NCBI RefSeq assembly: GCF_015476655.1
Contig: NZ_JABFHF010000001.1
Location: 1-64,000 of the forward strand
Length of the DNA stretch: 64,000 nt
Direction: 5' to 3'
From: Aquiflexum lacus
GTDB lineage: Bacteria; Bacteroidota; Bacteroidia; Cytophagales; Cyclobacteriaceae
The stretch's first letter is position 1, and each line of letters begins with the position of its first letter. This document shows positions 41,503 to 49,516 of the stretch, one piece after another. Position numbers and translations under genes: made by a program. The notes below the pieces were generated by a model. That model saw only the letters and a list, made by a program, of their open reading frames with translations, was not told the origin of the DNA and did not search any database.

Positions 41503-41799
41503 ATGAAGAACATATACGTAGCCTTGATTTTTATTGCGATTGGCATTTTGGTCAAACTATTCCCGAATCTAATTGCAGGCTATAGTACACTGTCCCAAAG
41601 AGAAAAAGAAAATGTGAATGGAAATGGATTTCCTACTTTTATGATGGTTGGATTTTTCATCATGGGGGCAGTCATCCTAGCGGGACATTTTATAGCCATT
41701 TGGCTGGATAAGCCATCATTAAACGACAGTTTGGGCATTTTTGTAACCTTGATCGGAGCGGTTGTTTTTATAGTTGCAGGGCAATGGTTTAGAAGATAA
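41503..41799 (+). CDS. DUF3784-like membrane protein
   Basis: A 98-residue protein with three hydrophobic helices (about 4-22, 47-66 and 77-95). The phrase LIAGYSTLSQREKENVNGNGF after helix 1 is the DUF3784 signature (LIAGYNTMSxxEK). It lies in the inner membrane; function unknown. It stands alone on the plus strand between divergent and convergent neighbours. Confidence 0.75.
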   Translation: MKNIYVALIFIAIGILVKLFPNLIAGYSTLSQREKENVNGNGFPTFMMVGFFIMGAVILAGHFIAIWLDKPSLNDSLGIFVTLIGAVVFIVAGQWFRR

Positions 41800-42147
41800 A
41801 GAATCTCCCAAGGCGTAGACCCGAGAAACGATGGAAATATGGTAGAAATATATAGAAATCGAAGTTTTGGTGTAGATCCCGAGAGTCGAGCGATTCGGGA
41901 TAAAATAAAAATATGGGGGAGATACCTGCCTGCCAACAAGGTCAAAATCTAAATTGGCGTTGTCCGGAGGTATTACATTTGTACTGCTCTGTTTGGAAAT
42001 TCCAACTTCTAGCAATTTGGGTCAAAGACTCAAAAGTCAATAATCCATCCACTTCGATAAGGCCCTTTAGTCTTGAAACAAACAACAAGAAACAAAACCA
42101 AAGATAGTTGACCATCGCCTTTACAAACTACTTGAAAAGTCAATGGG
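41800..42147. other. repeat-bearing intergenic region
   Basis: No credible open frame. It contains GGTAGAAATA/ATAGAAATC words, one copy of the CCCGAGA...TCGGGA repeat (41875-41915) and a partial ACCTGCCTGCC word at 41926. Confidence 0.5.
41875..41915 (+). repeat. GATCCCGAGA...TCGGGATAAA repeat, copy 1
   Basis: GATCCCGAGA and TCGGGATAAAATA flank GTCGAGCGAT, with TCCCGA/TCGGGA as pairing arms. The reverse complement of 44318-44359 has the same structure, so two inverted copies bracket the peptide, propeller and TA region. Confidence 0.7.
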
Positions 42148-43155
42148 TTATGAGTCAAGTAAATCGAAAACGTAAATATACCGGGTTACAAGTCCCTGAA
42201 CATAAAGTTTTTTGTCTATTGCATCAACATGAAAATATTTAGGGTTGAAATTGTCATCATCAGTTCCCGTTTGAAATTTATAAATAGCCTCCAACTCACA
42301 ATCCCTTTCATTTAACCGGAATACAAGAAGATTCCTCGCCTTCGTCCGATCCAGTCCTATTCGATCAGTAAAGGATGCATACAGTTTTCCGTCTTTATAT
42401 TGGGCATCGGTGATAATCGTTGGGATTGTATTTCTTGGGGCTTCTCCTACAGTCACTTCTAAAGAATCTAATGACCTTTTGATGGGTTCATATTTACTGA
42501 GATCAAATCGGTTGATACTTTCCCCTTCTTGATCCAATAATTCTACATAAGGTAAACTTGCGCCAATTAAGATCAAATTTCCATTTCCGTCCAGTTGAAA
42601 GTACTTCATTTGTCTGTTTGGCCCGGGTCTTTCCGGGAAAGTCGTCCCAAACTTTTTTATTACTTCTCCATTGCGATCAACTTTTATCACATTTTCATGA
42701 TTAACAGAATTAAAAACTGTAAAAAGTGCATGCTCGTCTTGGGTCAAATCAAATCTGAATCGTTGAACAGGTTCAGGGATTTTTAGAGAAGAAATAAAGT
42801 TCCCGGTTTTTTTCTCGAATTGTTTGAGGCTTTGATTACCGTGATCTAGGATATACAATTTTTCTTTTATGACATTCACTTGTTCGGGATAATAGAGGTC
42901 GCTCGGCCCGTTCCCTTCTTCATTCCTTATCCACAGAAGATTGAAGTTTTTGTCAGTAGCTGCGATAAAAGCCGGGTTTTGGCTGAGTATATAAATCCTC
43001 TCATCGTCAGTAAAAAGGGAAACATTGGTAAAAAATATACTATCAAGCTGAGTTATAATTTTGGCTGGCTTCAATAGTACCGGGGTTGGATGGGGAAATT
43101 CTCTGTTTGAACAAGCGAAAAGAAGGATAGCGATAAGTAAAGATAAATGTTTCAT
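42148..43155 (-). CDS. 6-bladed beta-propeller lipoprotein (intact)
   Basis: A 335-residue protein with the signal MKHLSLLIAILLFACSNRE and lipobox LFAC at about 12-15. Propeller blades are seen as repeated strand phrases (DDERIYILSQNPAFIAATDKNFNLLWI, IKEKLYILDHGNQSLKQFEKKTG, IKVDRNGEVIKKFGT and LDGNGNLILIGA). This TolB-like/BF3164-type family is lipid-anchored to the periplasm or cell surface. The gene directly follows a Cys-rich peptide gene on the same strand (gap 96 bp), a pairing that recalls the NVEALA-peptide/propeller pairs of Bacteroides. The ligand is unknown. Confidence 0.85.
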   Translation of the reverse strand: MKHLSLLIAILLFACSNREFPHPTPVLLKPAKIITQLDSIFFTNVSLFTDDERIYILSQNPAFIAATDKNFNLLWIRNEEGNGPSDLYYPEQVNVIKEKLYILDHGNQSLKQFEKKTGNFISSLKIPEPVQRFRFDLTQDEHALFTVFNSVNHENVIKVDRNGEVIKKFGTTFPERPGPNRQMKYFQLDGNGNLILIGASLPYVELLDQEGESINRFDLSKYEPIKRSLDSLEVTVGEAPRNTIPTIITDAQYKDGKLYASFTDRIGLDRTKARNLLVFRLNERDCELEAIYKFQTGTDDDNFNPKYFHVDAIDKKLYVQGLVTRYIYVFDLLDS

Positions 43156-43251
43156 ATACTTTCCGGTATGTTAAAGAGTTAATATTAAGATAGCTTAGAG
43201 TTAAAAATTCTACTCTAAGCTACCTATTCTTGCTAATTCAAAAGCATCCAT

Positions 43252-43449
43252 CTACTGTTGAGAACATTGGCCCCTAGTAAGATTTCCATTGGTATCATAA
43301 CATTCTACCCAACCAGATCCGCCCACGCAAATGTGACCGGAACATGCAACAGCGCCACCGTCTCCACATTCGGAGGAAACAGCACAAGCATTGGCCTAAA
43401 TACCTGTCAAGAAAAGGAACCCTGCCAAAAATAGCATTACTTTTTTCAT
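43252..43449 (-). pseudogene. Cys-rich secreted peptide gene with in-frame amber
   Basis: The frame encodes a signal peptide, MKKVMLFLAGFLFLTGI, then TAG (43396-43398, codon 18), then ANACAVSSECGDGGAV and a further 30 residues (ACSGHICVGGSGWVECYD, ending RGQCSQQ) before TAG. The mature part has six cysteines, as expected for a disulfide-bonded peptide, and cleavage would fall at ANA. CAG to TAG would explain the stop. It lies upstream of the propeller lipoprotein. Either the gene is dead, or the amber codon is read through at low level. Confidence 0.65.
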
Positions 43450-43502
43450 AAAACGTTTGTTTAATAATGGAACATTGGATTAACAACTCTAAAATAAGTT
43501 AT

Positions 43503-43516
43503 CACACACACACACA
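43503..43516. repeat. (CA)7 dinucleotide run
   Basis: A CACACACACACACA tract 54 bp upstream of the peptide start on the minus strand, in its presumed promoter region. Slippage there could change promoter spacing. Confidence 0.6.
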
Positions 43517-43691
43517 ATATCCAATACAAAATTTAACATTTTTTTAACATTACTAAAACGAATAAATTTCAAATTAAAGAAAGGTAAATGAAACCCTGAA
43601 ATAGGTTTACAAAGGAATCAGCAACCTCAAAAGAAACTTCATTGGAATCCATCCCTTGATCATATTTTTTTCAAAAACTACTTTTTTTTAC

Positions 43692-44016
43692 TTAAAGTTG
43701 TTCCAACAAAAGTTTTATGTAGGCATCTGTAACTGATTCCTGTTTGGATTTATCATAAATGGACAAAAGGAAAACAGTATTATCGGAAATTGTCAAATGG
43801 GTAATTACTCTTGCTCCGGCTGATTTACCTTTTCCTTTGCTCTTAATAGCAATTCTGATTTTAAAACAATTTTTAAAAATTTGGACACCTTGATTTGGAT
43901 TAGTTTCAAGACTTTCAATTAAAGTTAAGAACTCGTCCTTTTAAGGAGGGATATTCCTTCAATAGCTTTTTGAGTTCTTTCTCAAATTCCGGTATGGCTT
44001 TTACTTGAAAAGTCAT
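43692..44016 (-). pseudogene. RelE-family toxin, frameshifted
   Basis: The minus-strand frame starts MTFQVKAIPEFEKELKKLLKEYPSLK, then hits a stop. A single extra G near 43937 explains this: removing it joins the start to DEFLTLIESLETNPNQG and the rest of a RelE fold (NCFKIRIAIKSKGKGKSAG, ARVITHLTISDNTVFLLSIYDKS), ending at TAA 43692-43694. The span of 325 bp is 3n+1. Its ATG overlaps the antitoxin stop (ATGA). It is a nuclease-type toxin lost by frameshift, or a sequencing error. Confidence 0.75.
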
Positions 44017-44228
44017 AAATCATGAAGTAAATCTCTTGCATTTTTTGCTTCCAATTTACCCGATTTCACTTCTAACATTTCTTTATAGCCACGAGCGACA
44101 CTCTCAGCAATCTTTTTGGAATCTGAGATATCTTCCAAGGTTTTAAATTTTACTTTTAGCGCTTTTAAAATAGTTTTAACAGTTTTGGATTTCTCTTCAT
44201 CAAGCTTTTCTATCAATATATTTTCCAT
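44013..44228 (-). CDS. DUF2683-like antitoxin
   Basis: A 71-residue protein starting MENILIEKLDEEKSKTVKTILKALKVKFKTLED. DUF2683-type proteins are small antitoxins encoded just before RelE-type toxins, and here the RelE frame overlaps its stop by 4 bp. ARGYKEMLEVKSGKLEAKNARDLLHDL is the toxin-binding C-terminal tail. With the toxin frameshifted, it may persist as an autorepressor. Confidence 0.8.
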   Translation of the reverse strand: MENILIEKLDEEKSKTVKTILKALKVKFKTLEDISDSKKIAESVARGYKEMLEVKSGKLEAKNARDLLHDL

Positions 44229-44317
44229 TTACCAAAGATAAGATGATTCCATCTTTCAAGATAATAATATCTCAATATCAATCAGAATCCCAGCCAGATA
44301 TTTCTATTTTATATCCA

Positions 44318-44359
44318 CCATTTTTCTACTTTATCCCGACTCGCTACGTTCTCGGGATC
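44318..44359 (-). repeat. GATCCCGAGA...TCGGGATAAA repeat, copy 2
   Basis: Reverse complement of the structure at 41875-41915 (GATCCCGAGAACGTAGCGAG then TCGGGATAAAGTAGAAA). It lies 18 bp beyond the rhaB stop, and the flanking words GGAGCGTAGCGGA run up to that stop codon. Confidence 0.7.
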
Positions 44360-44376
44360 TCCGCTACGCTCCGATT

Positions 44377-45696
44377 TCAATTCACCATCATCCCTGCCCC
44401 CAAAGCAGTCCCCAAAGCAAAATCCGTGGTTTCAATACTAAGCCAAGGTAATTTATCCCTTAACATCTCCACAAATATAGGATTGGCATTGAAGCCGCCG
44501 TCGATATAGAGCTTTTGGACATTGGTATCCTTTAAGACTAGGTTCAAGGAAGCAACTTGCAATTCTGTAAGTTCATGTATAAAACTGTAGTAGGCATCTT
44601 CGAAGTCGGTAAAACCTTGCCAGTCGGTTTCTTTTGTCTGGGTCAAACCATAAACTTCCGGCTTGAGGTATTCAAACCTGAACCTTTTTTTGGTTTGGGA
44701 TTTGGCTTTTTCATAACGCTCTTTTTCAAAGTCCAAAGCTTTGTAATAGCCTTTTTCAAGATTGAAATGGGCATATAGCTTTTCAATCTGAATCTTGTGT
44801 TCTTCCCCTATAAACAACCTACTTATTTTAATTGCCCTTCCTTCTTTGCTCAGAAAATGCAGACAATCCTGACGGAGTTCCCCCGTAGTCAGGTTAGAAG
44901 AGTTGAAAGGATTGATGCTGATCGCCCAGGTACCTGTGGACAACAGGGCAAAGGGTTGGTTATTGCTTTGAAGGTAAGGTAAAAGAGCAGCAGAGGAATC
45001 ATGCACGCCAACCCCGATACGCATGCTATGTTTGTCAAAGGTTTTCGCGAAAGTAGTAGTGGTATCCACCACCTCGGGAAGGATTTGGTCAATCCCTTCT
45101 TTGTTGACCCAACTGTGATAGGTGCCTTTGCCAAAGTCCCAAAGTCCGGTATGGCAACCTATGCTTGTATATTCTGAAACTGCCTTTCCAGTAAATAAAT
45201 AGGAGAGGAATTGGGGCAAATGTAAGCTCTTGTGTACCTTCTTGAAGGTTTCTGGCTTGGCATATTTTAGCCAATAGAGTTGCAAGCCAGAGTTCAACAT
45301 GGCCAAAGCAGGGGAGGAGGTTTCACGGCTGAATTTTTCAGGTGGACCATATAGGGCATAAAACTGCTCCAAGATTTCCTCCGGATATTCTTTCAGGTAA
45401 TTGTACAATGGTGCCACGGGATTGCCCATTTGGTCAATATGTACAAAAGAGGCGCCGTAGGTAGTGAAATTGAGTTTGGTAATCAAAAAATCCGGCAGTG
45501 CCAAGGCTTCTTTGAGTGTTTGTTTCACCCATTTGGTCAGTTCTGTTATGGACTCACATTCTTCACCATCTTCATCTTCTATAAAGCCAAGCCTATGATA
45601 AACCCTGAAGACCTCCTTGAAGTCCTGGTCAAACAAAAAGAATTTTTTGTTGGTTCGTCCGATGTCGAATATGGCGGTTACCTTGATGGGCTCCAT
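44377..45696 (-). CDS. rhaB: FGGY-family carbohydrate kinase, probable L-rhamnulokinase
   Basis: A 439-residue sugar kinase of the actin-like ATPase fold: N-terminal AIFDIGRTNKKFFLFD at about 9-24, LLSTGTWAISINPF at about 245-258, the C-terminal signature LYIDGGFNANPIFVEML at about 395-411 and FALGTALGAG. It phosphorylates L-rhamnulose at C1. It lacks the full FGGY consensus, but the operon with an L-rhamnose isomerase and a rhamnulose-1-phosphate aldolase fusion makes rhamnulokinase (versus fuculokinase) the best call. The rhaI stop lies 1 bp before its ATG. Confidence 0.85.
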   Translation of the reverse strand: MEPIKVTAIFDIGRTNKKFFLFDQDFKEVFRVYHRLGFIEDEDGEECESITELTKWVKQTLKEALALPDFLITKLNFTTYGASFVHIDQMGNPVAPLYNYLKEYPEEILEQFYALYGPPEKFSRETSSPALAMLNSGLQLYWLKYAKPETFKKVHKSLHLPQFLSYLFTGKAVSEYTSIGCHTGLWDFGKGTYHSWVNKEGIDQILPEVVDTTTTFAKTFDKHSMRIGVGVHDSSAALLPYLQSNNQPFALLSTGTWAISINPFNSSNLTTGELRQDCLHFLSKEGRAIKISRLFIGEEHKIQIEKLYAHFNLEKGYYKALDFEKERYEKAKSQTKKRFRFEYLKPEVYGLTQTKETDWQGFTDFEDAYYSFIHELTELQVASLNLVLKDTNVQKLYIDGGFNANPIFVEMLRDKLPWLSIETTDFALGTALGAGMMVN

Positions 45697-45697
45697 G

Positions 45698-46975
45698 TTA
45701 TAGTACGCTGGCTTTACTTTCCTTCCCTCTTTCTTTGATCAGGGACTCTCTCACTTTCAGTTCCCTGTAGGATTGGATAGGGGAAATGGCTCCTCCGCTT
45801 TGGCGGATGGCTTCCCTAACCAAGGGCCTCAAGTCAGTGCGGAAAGCTTCCTGTAAAATCTCCTGTCCTTGACCAACATCTTGGCTACCTTGAGCTTCAG
45901 CTAAGGATTTTCTATCCACTATCAAAGCCTGTGCATAAGCCAGCTTGATAGCCTCCACGGACTGCAATAGGTCCTCCATAGGATCTTTCAAATTATGGCT
46001 TGCATCGATCATCCAGGCTGAGGCCGGATTGGATGTTTCTTCAAAACCGGCTACCAGTTCGTTGAAAATCAAAAAGAGTTGATAAGGTTTGATGCTGCCC
46101 ACGGTCAGGTCATCATCTCCGTATTTGGAGTCGTTGAAGTGGAATCCGCCCAATTTGCTCTCAGTCATCAAGGTAGCCACAATCTGCTCGATGTTCGTGT
46201 TGGGAAGATGATGCCCCAAGTCCACTAAAGTAAAAGCCTTTTCTCCCAGTTTGTTGGCCAACAAAAAAGAAGTGCCCCAATCGGAAATCACTGTACTGTA
46301 AAAGTAAGGCTCGTAGGGTTTGTACTCTATCAGCATCTTCCAGTCATTTGGAAGTTCTTGGTAAATCTCATGTAGGGATTCATGGGTATTTTGCAGGGTT
46401 TTTCGGAAGCTGTGTTGCCCGGGAAAAGAACTTCCATCCGCCAACCATACCGTCAGCGCTTTTGAACCCAGTTTTTCTCCGATTTGGATCACCTCTTTGT
46501 TATGGGCAATGGCCAGTTCTCGGATGGATTTGTCATTATTCGCCAAAGAGCCGAATTTAAAGGAAAGGGATTGATCTGCTTGATCCTGAAAGGTATTGGA
46601 ATTGACTGCATCAAACCTGATTTCCCCTTCTGCGGCTGTTTGCAGGATAGCATCATAATTCTGAGGAATATCCCATGGAATATGTAGGGAAATGGAATCA
46701 CTGGAACGGTTAAGCGCATGAAGAATGCCCACATCTTGAATTTTTTGGATCAGTGAGGACGGTTCACCCCCACCTGAAAATCTCCCAAAACGTGTACCCC
46801 CCGTCCCCAATGCCCAAGAAGGAATCGCAATCTGCAAGTCTTGCAGTTTCTGTATCAAAGCTTCTACATCCAGTCCTTTTTTCTCCAGTTTTTCAGCAAG
46901 GAAGTTGAATTCCCGGGCGTGGTTGATTTCCAATGGTTTGTTGGAGGATTGGATATGGTCGGTGGTGATTTTCAT
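45698..46975 (-). CDS. rhaI: L-rhamnose isomerase (RhaI type)
   Basis: A 425-residue TIM-barrel isomerase from the ATG at 46975 (MKITTDHIQSSNKPL). FARFSGGGEPSS-like GTRFGRFSGGGEPSSL at about 60-75, VWLADGSSFPGQ at about 178-189, EYKPYEPYFYSTVISDWG, LVDLGHHLPNTNIEQIV, and GGFHFNDSKYGDDDLTVGSIKPYQLFLIFNEL (in parts) supply the metal-binding Glu, Asp and His residues of the Pseudomonas stutzeri-type enzyme. It converts L-rhamnose to L-rhamnulose (Mn2+/Co2+). It lies one base upstream of rhaB in the same transcript. Confidence 0.92.
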   Translation of the reverse strand: MKITTDHIQSSNKPLEINHAREFNFLAEKLEKKGLDVEALIQKLQDLQIAIPSWALGTGGTRFGRFSGGGEPSSLIQKIQDVGILHALNRSSDSISLHIPWDIPQNYDAILQTAAEGEIRFDAVNSNTFQDQADQSLSFKFGSLANNDKSIRELAIAHNKEVIQIGEKLGSKALTVWLADGSSFPGQHSFRKTLQNTHESLHEIYQELPNDWKMLIEYKPYEPYFYSTVISDWGTSFLLANKLGEKAFTLVDLGHHLPNTNIEQIVATLMTESKLGGFHFNDSKYGDDDLTVGSIKPYQLFLIFNELVAGFEETSNPASAWMIDASHNLKDPMEDLLQSVEAIKLAYAQALIVDRKSLAEAQGSQDVGQGQEILQEAFRTDLRPLVREAIRQSGGAISPIQSYRELKVRESLIKERGKESKASVL

Positions 46976-47060
46976 ATTGTCTCGCAAATGCGCTAAGAGG
47001 GCAAAGTAGGTCTGGTTTGAATTTGAATTTAAGGAATAATTTGGAAGAAAACCTCTCCTT

Positions 47061-47135
47061 CATTTCGACCGTAGGGAGAAATCTAATTCCAAAGAAAAGG
47101 GTAAATAGACCTCTCCTGTCGTCGAGGTGACAAGG
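47061..47135. repeat. REP-like TTTCGACCGTAGGGAGAAATC element
   Basis: CATTTCGACCGTAGGGAGAA (47061-47080, continuing ATCT) and GTCGTCGAGGTGACAAGG (47118-47135) form imperfect inverted halves of a type seen as interspersed REP elements across Bacteroidota (recalled, not searched). It lies in the 269-bp gap between rhaI and rhaD. Confidence 0.5.
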
Positions 47136-47200
47136 ACAAGCCATTGTCAGTAATAATCCTCAAAACATAGGAAACACTTTGATTTATTTATCAATCAAAT

Positions 47201-47243
47201 CTTTGCGCCTTAGCGTCTTCGCGGGAAACAAAATCTTTGCGCC
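47201..47243. repeat. GCGCAAAG/GACGCTAAG repeat, third copy
   Basis: On the minus strand it reads GGGCGCAAAGATTTTG, then CGCGAAGACGCTAAGGCGCA. It shares CGCAAAGACGC(C/T)AAG with the inverted repeats around the GxxExxY gene at 4.4-5.0 kb. It abuts the rhaD stop codon. No GxxExxY gene is beside it, so it may be a solo remnant. Confidence 0.65.
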
Positions 47244-47244
47244 C

Positions 47245-49353
47245 TTACCTAACAAATGCAGCCGCAATCCCGCCATCCACATTAATGATATTTCCGGTAG
47301 ACTTGGCCAGCAAGCCACCCACAAATGCAAAAACCCCATTGGCAATATCCTCCGTAGAAATGATTTCATTCATTAAGGTTCTTTTAGCATAGAAAGCGGG
47401 TAATTCCTCTACTGCCACCCCATAAGCCTTTGCCCTTCCTTGTGCCCAGGTGCCTTCCCAGATTTTGGAGCCTTCGATGACTGCATCAGGATTGACCACG
47501 TTGACACGGATTTTGTCTGGGCCGAGTTCAGCGGCCAGTAACCTTGACATGTGGGCCTGAGCTGCTTTGGCAGTACCATAACCCACATTGTTTGGTCCGG
47601 AAACCAAAGCGTTTTTAGAGACGATATTGATAATATCCCCACCTAATCCCTGGGCTCTCAGGACAGAAACTCCAGCTTGGGATACCTTGAACTGACCTTT
47701 TACCAATATATCATTCAGCAAATCCCAATCAGCTTCGGTGGTGTCGCCCAAAGGTTTGCTGATGGCCAATCCGGCGCAGTTGACGATGATGTCAACTCCA
47801 CCGAAGGCCAAACAGGCTGCTGCATAGGCTTGAGCAATAGTGTCATTATCCAGCACATCAAGTTTGACAGCGATGGCTGCATCTTTTCCAAAGTCTTTTC
47901 TGGCATTGGTCAATCTATCTTCATCGATATCAGAAAGGACAACACAAGCGCCTTCAGCAGCAAACTTATCCGCTATTGCTTTTCCAATCCCTCCTGCACT
48001 TCCCGTGATCAAAGCTACTTTTCTGGAAAGTGGTTTTTCTTTTGGCATCCTTTGGAGTTTGGCTTCTTCGAGCAACCAATATTCAATGTCAAAGGCTTCC
48101 TGCAAAGGCAGAGAGACATATTCGGAAACAGCCTCAGCCCCACGCATCACATTGATGGCGTTTATATAAAATTCAGAGGCAACTCGGGAAGTCTGTTTGT
48201 CTTTGGCATAAGAAAACATCCCTACACCAGGCCAAAGGATGATCACCGGATTGGTGTCACGAATGGCGGGGCTGTTGCTGCGCTTATGTTTTTCATAATA
48301 GCCTTTGTACCCTTCTCTGTATTGAGCAAAAAGCTTTTCAATATGTCCTTTCAAAGAACTCATGTCAGACAAATCCTGATCTGCAGGAATATCAAGAACC
48401 AAAGGTGCAATTTTTGTCCTGAGGAAATGGTCCGGACAGGAAGTTCCCAATGGTGCCAGTTTGTCCAGATCATTTGAGTTGATAAACTGTAGGACGGTGT
48501 CGGAGTCGTTGAAAGTTCCAACCATGCGGTTATAGCTAGATGCTAATCCTCTCAACAAGGGGGCGATTTTGGCAGCTTGGTCTTTTCTTTTGCTTGGATC
48601 CAAGGCTTGGATTTTTTCACCACCAAAAACAGGTCTTTTCCTGCCGTAGTTTTCTTCTAAGTAGGCGGATGCTTTTTCGATGACTTCCAAACTGTTGACA
48701 TAGCATTCGTAGGCCGTGTCTCCCCAAGTAAAAAGTCCATGTCCGCCCAGCATGATGCCGCGGATACCGGGATTAGCTTCCAAGGCTCTTTTCAATTGAA
48801 GCCCCAAATCAAAACCCGGTCTCTGCCAAGGAACCCAGGCAATCTGCCCATCAAAAAGTTCTTTGGTGATTTTTTCACCCTCTTTTGATGCTGCAATAGC
48901 TATAGCCGCATCTGGATGCAGGTGATCGATGTGTTTGAAGGGCAAAAAAGAATGGAGCGGCGTATCAATGGAAGGAGCTTTTGAGTCCAGGTCATATATA
49001 CAATGGTTGAATAGTCCGACCATTTCATCTTCCTGTTCAATACCTTTGTATACCCCTTCCAAAGCCCGTAGTTTGTCCACATAGAGGGCAGCCAATCCGG
49101 ATTTGGTCAAAGTGCCGATATCCCCGCCGGAACCTTTTACCCACATCACTTCCACGTCCTTTCCGGTCAAAGGATCTTTTTCAATGGTCTTGCAGGAGGT
49201 GTTACCCCCGCCGTAATTGGTAATTCTTAAATCTGCTCCGAGGATATTGGAGCGGTATATCAACAAGGCAACTTGGTCGTCGCCGAGGGATTTTGCTTTT
49301 TCTTCGTCCCAGAGGAAGGAGACGTGGTTGAAGGTTGGGGTAGCTGTTTTCAT
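47245..49353 (-). CDS. rhaD: bifunctional rhamnulose-1-phosphate aldolase / lactaldehyde dehydrogenase
   Basis: A 702-residue fusion. The N-terminal class II aldolase domain (about 1-430) has NYGGGNTSCKT, the zinc-site HLHPDAAIAIAAS and GGHGLFTWGDTAYECYV. The C-terminal short-chain dehydrogenase (about 440-702) has TGSAGGIGKAIA, NCAGLA and the Tyr-Lys pair in VGYGTAKAA. It splits L-rhamnulose-1-phosphate to DHAP and L-lactaldehyde, and the dehydrogenase oxidises lactaldehyde to L-lactate. It is divergent from the GntR-type regulator; rhaI and rhaB follow after a 269-bp repeat-bearing gap. Confidence 0.93.
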   Translation of the reverse strand: MKTATPTFNHVSFLWDEEKAKSLGDDQVALLIYRSNILGADLRITNYGGGNTSCKTIEKDPLTGKDVEVMWVKGSGGDIGTLTKSGLAALYVDKLRALEGVYKGIEQEDEMVGLFNHCIYDLDSKAPSIDTPLHSFLPFKHIDHLHPDAAIAIAASKEGEKITKELFDGQIAWVPWQRPGFDLGLQLKRALEANPGIRGIMLGGHGLFTWGDTAYECYVNSLEVIEKASAYLEENYGRKRPVFGGEKIQALDPSKRKDQAAKIAPLLRGLASSYNRMVGTFNDSDTVLQFINSNDLDKLAPLGTSCPDHFLRTKIAPLVLDIPADQDLSDMSSLKGHIEKLFAQYREGYKGYYEKHKRSNSPAIRDTNPVIILWPGVGMFSYAKDKQTSRVASEFYINAINVMRGAEAVSEYVSLPLQEAFDIEYWLLEEAKLQRMPKEKPLSRKVALITGSAGGIGKAIADKFAAEGACVVLSDIDEDRLTNARKDFGKDAAIAVKLDVLDNDTIAQAYAAACLAFGGVDIIVNCAGLAISKPLGDTTEADWDLLNDILVKGQFKVSQAGVSVLRAQGLGGDIINIVSKNALVSGPNNVGYGTAKAAQAHMSRLLAAELGPDKIRVNVVNPDAVIEGSKIWEGTWAQGRAKAYGVAVEELPAFYAKRTLMNEIISTEDIANGVFAFVGGLLAKSTGNIINVDGGIAAAFVR

Positions 49354-49516
49354 ATTGTAAAATTCTGATTATTACTTCAAATAGATTTTAAATATAAAGG
49401 CCTAAATGCTGCTTTCTGTCCTGCACTATACTGTTGGAAAAACCAGAATTCAACCAAATGTATTTGTTTTTAAAAAGTATTTCTTCTAACCTTACCGCTA
49501 TTTAGCCCATTAACCT

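Noticed and set aside
49354-49516. An operator for the GntR-type regulator in the divergent rhaD gap
   Set aside because: No convincing dyad or repeat was found by eye; alignment with related genomes would be needed.
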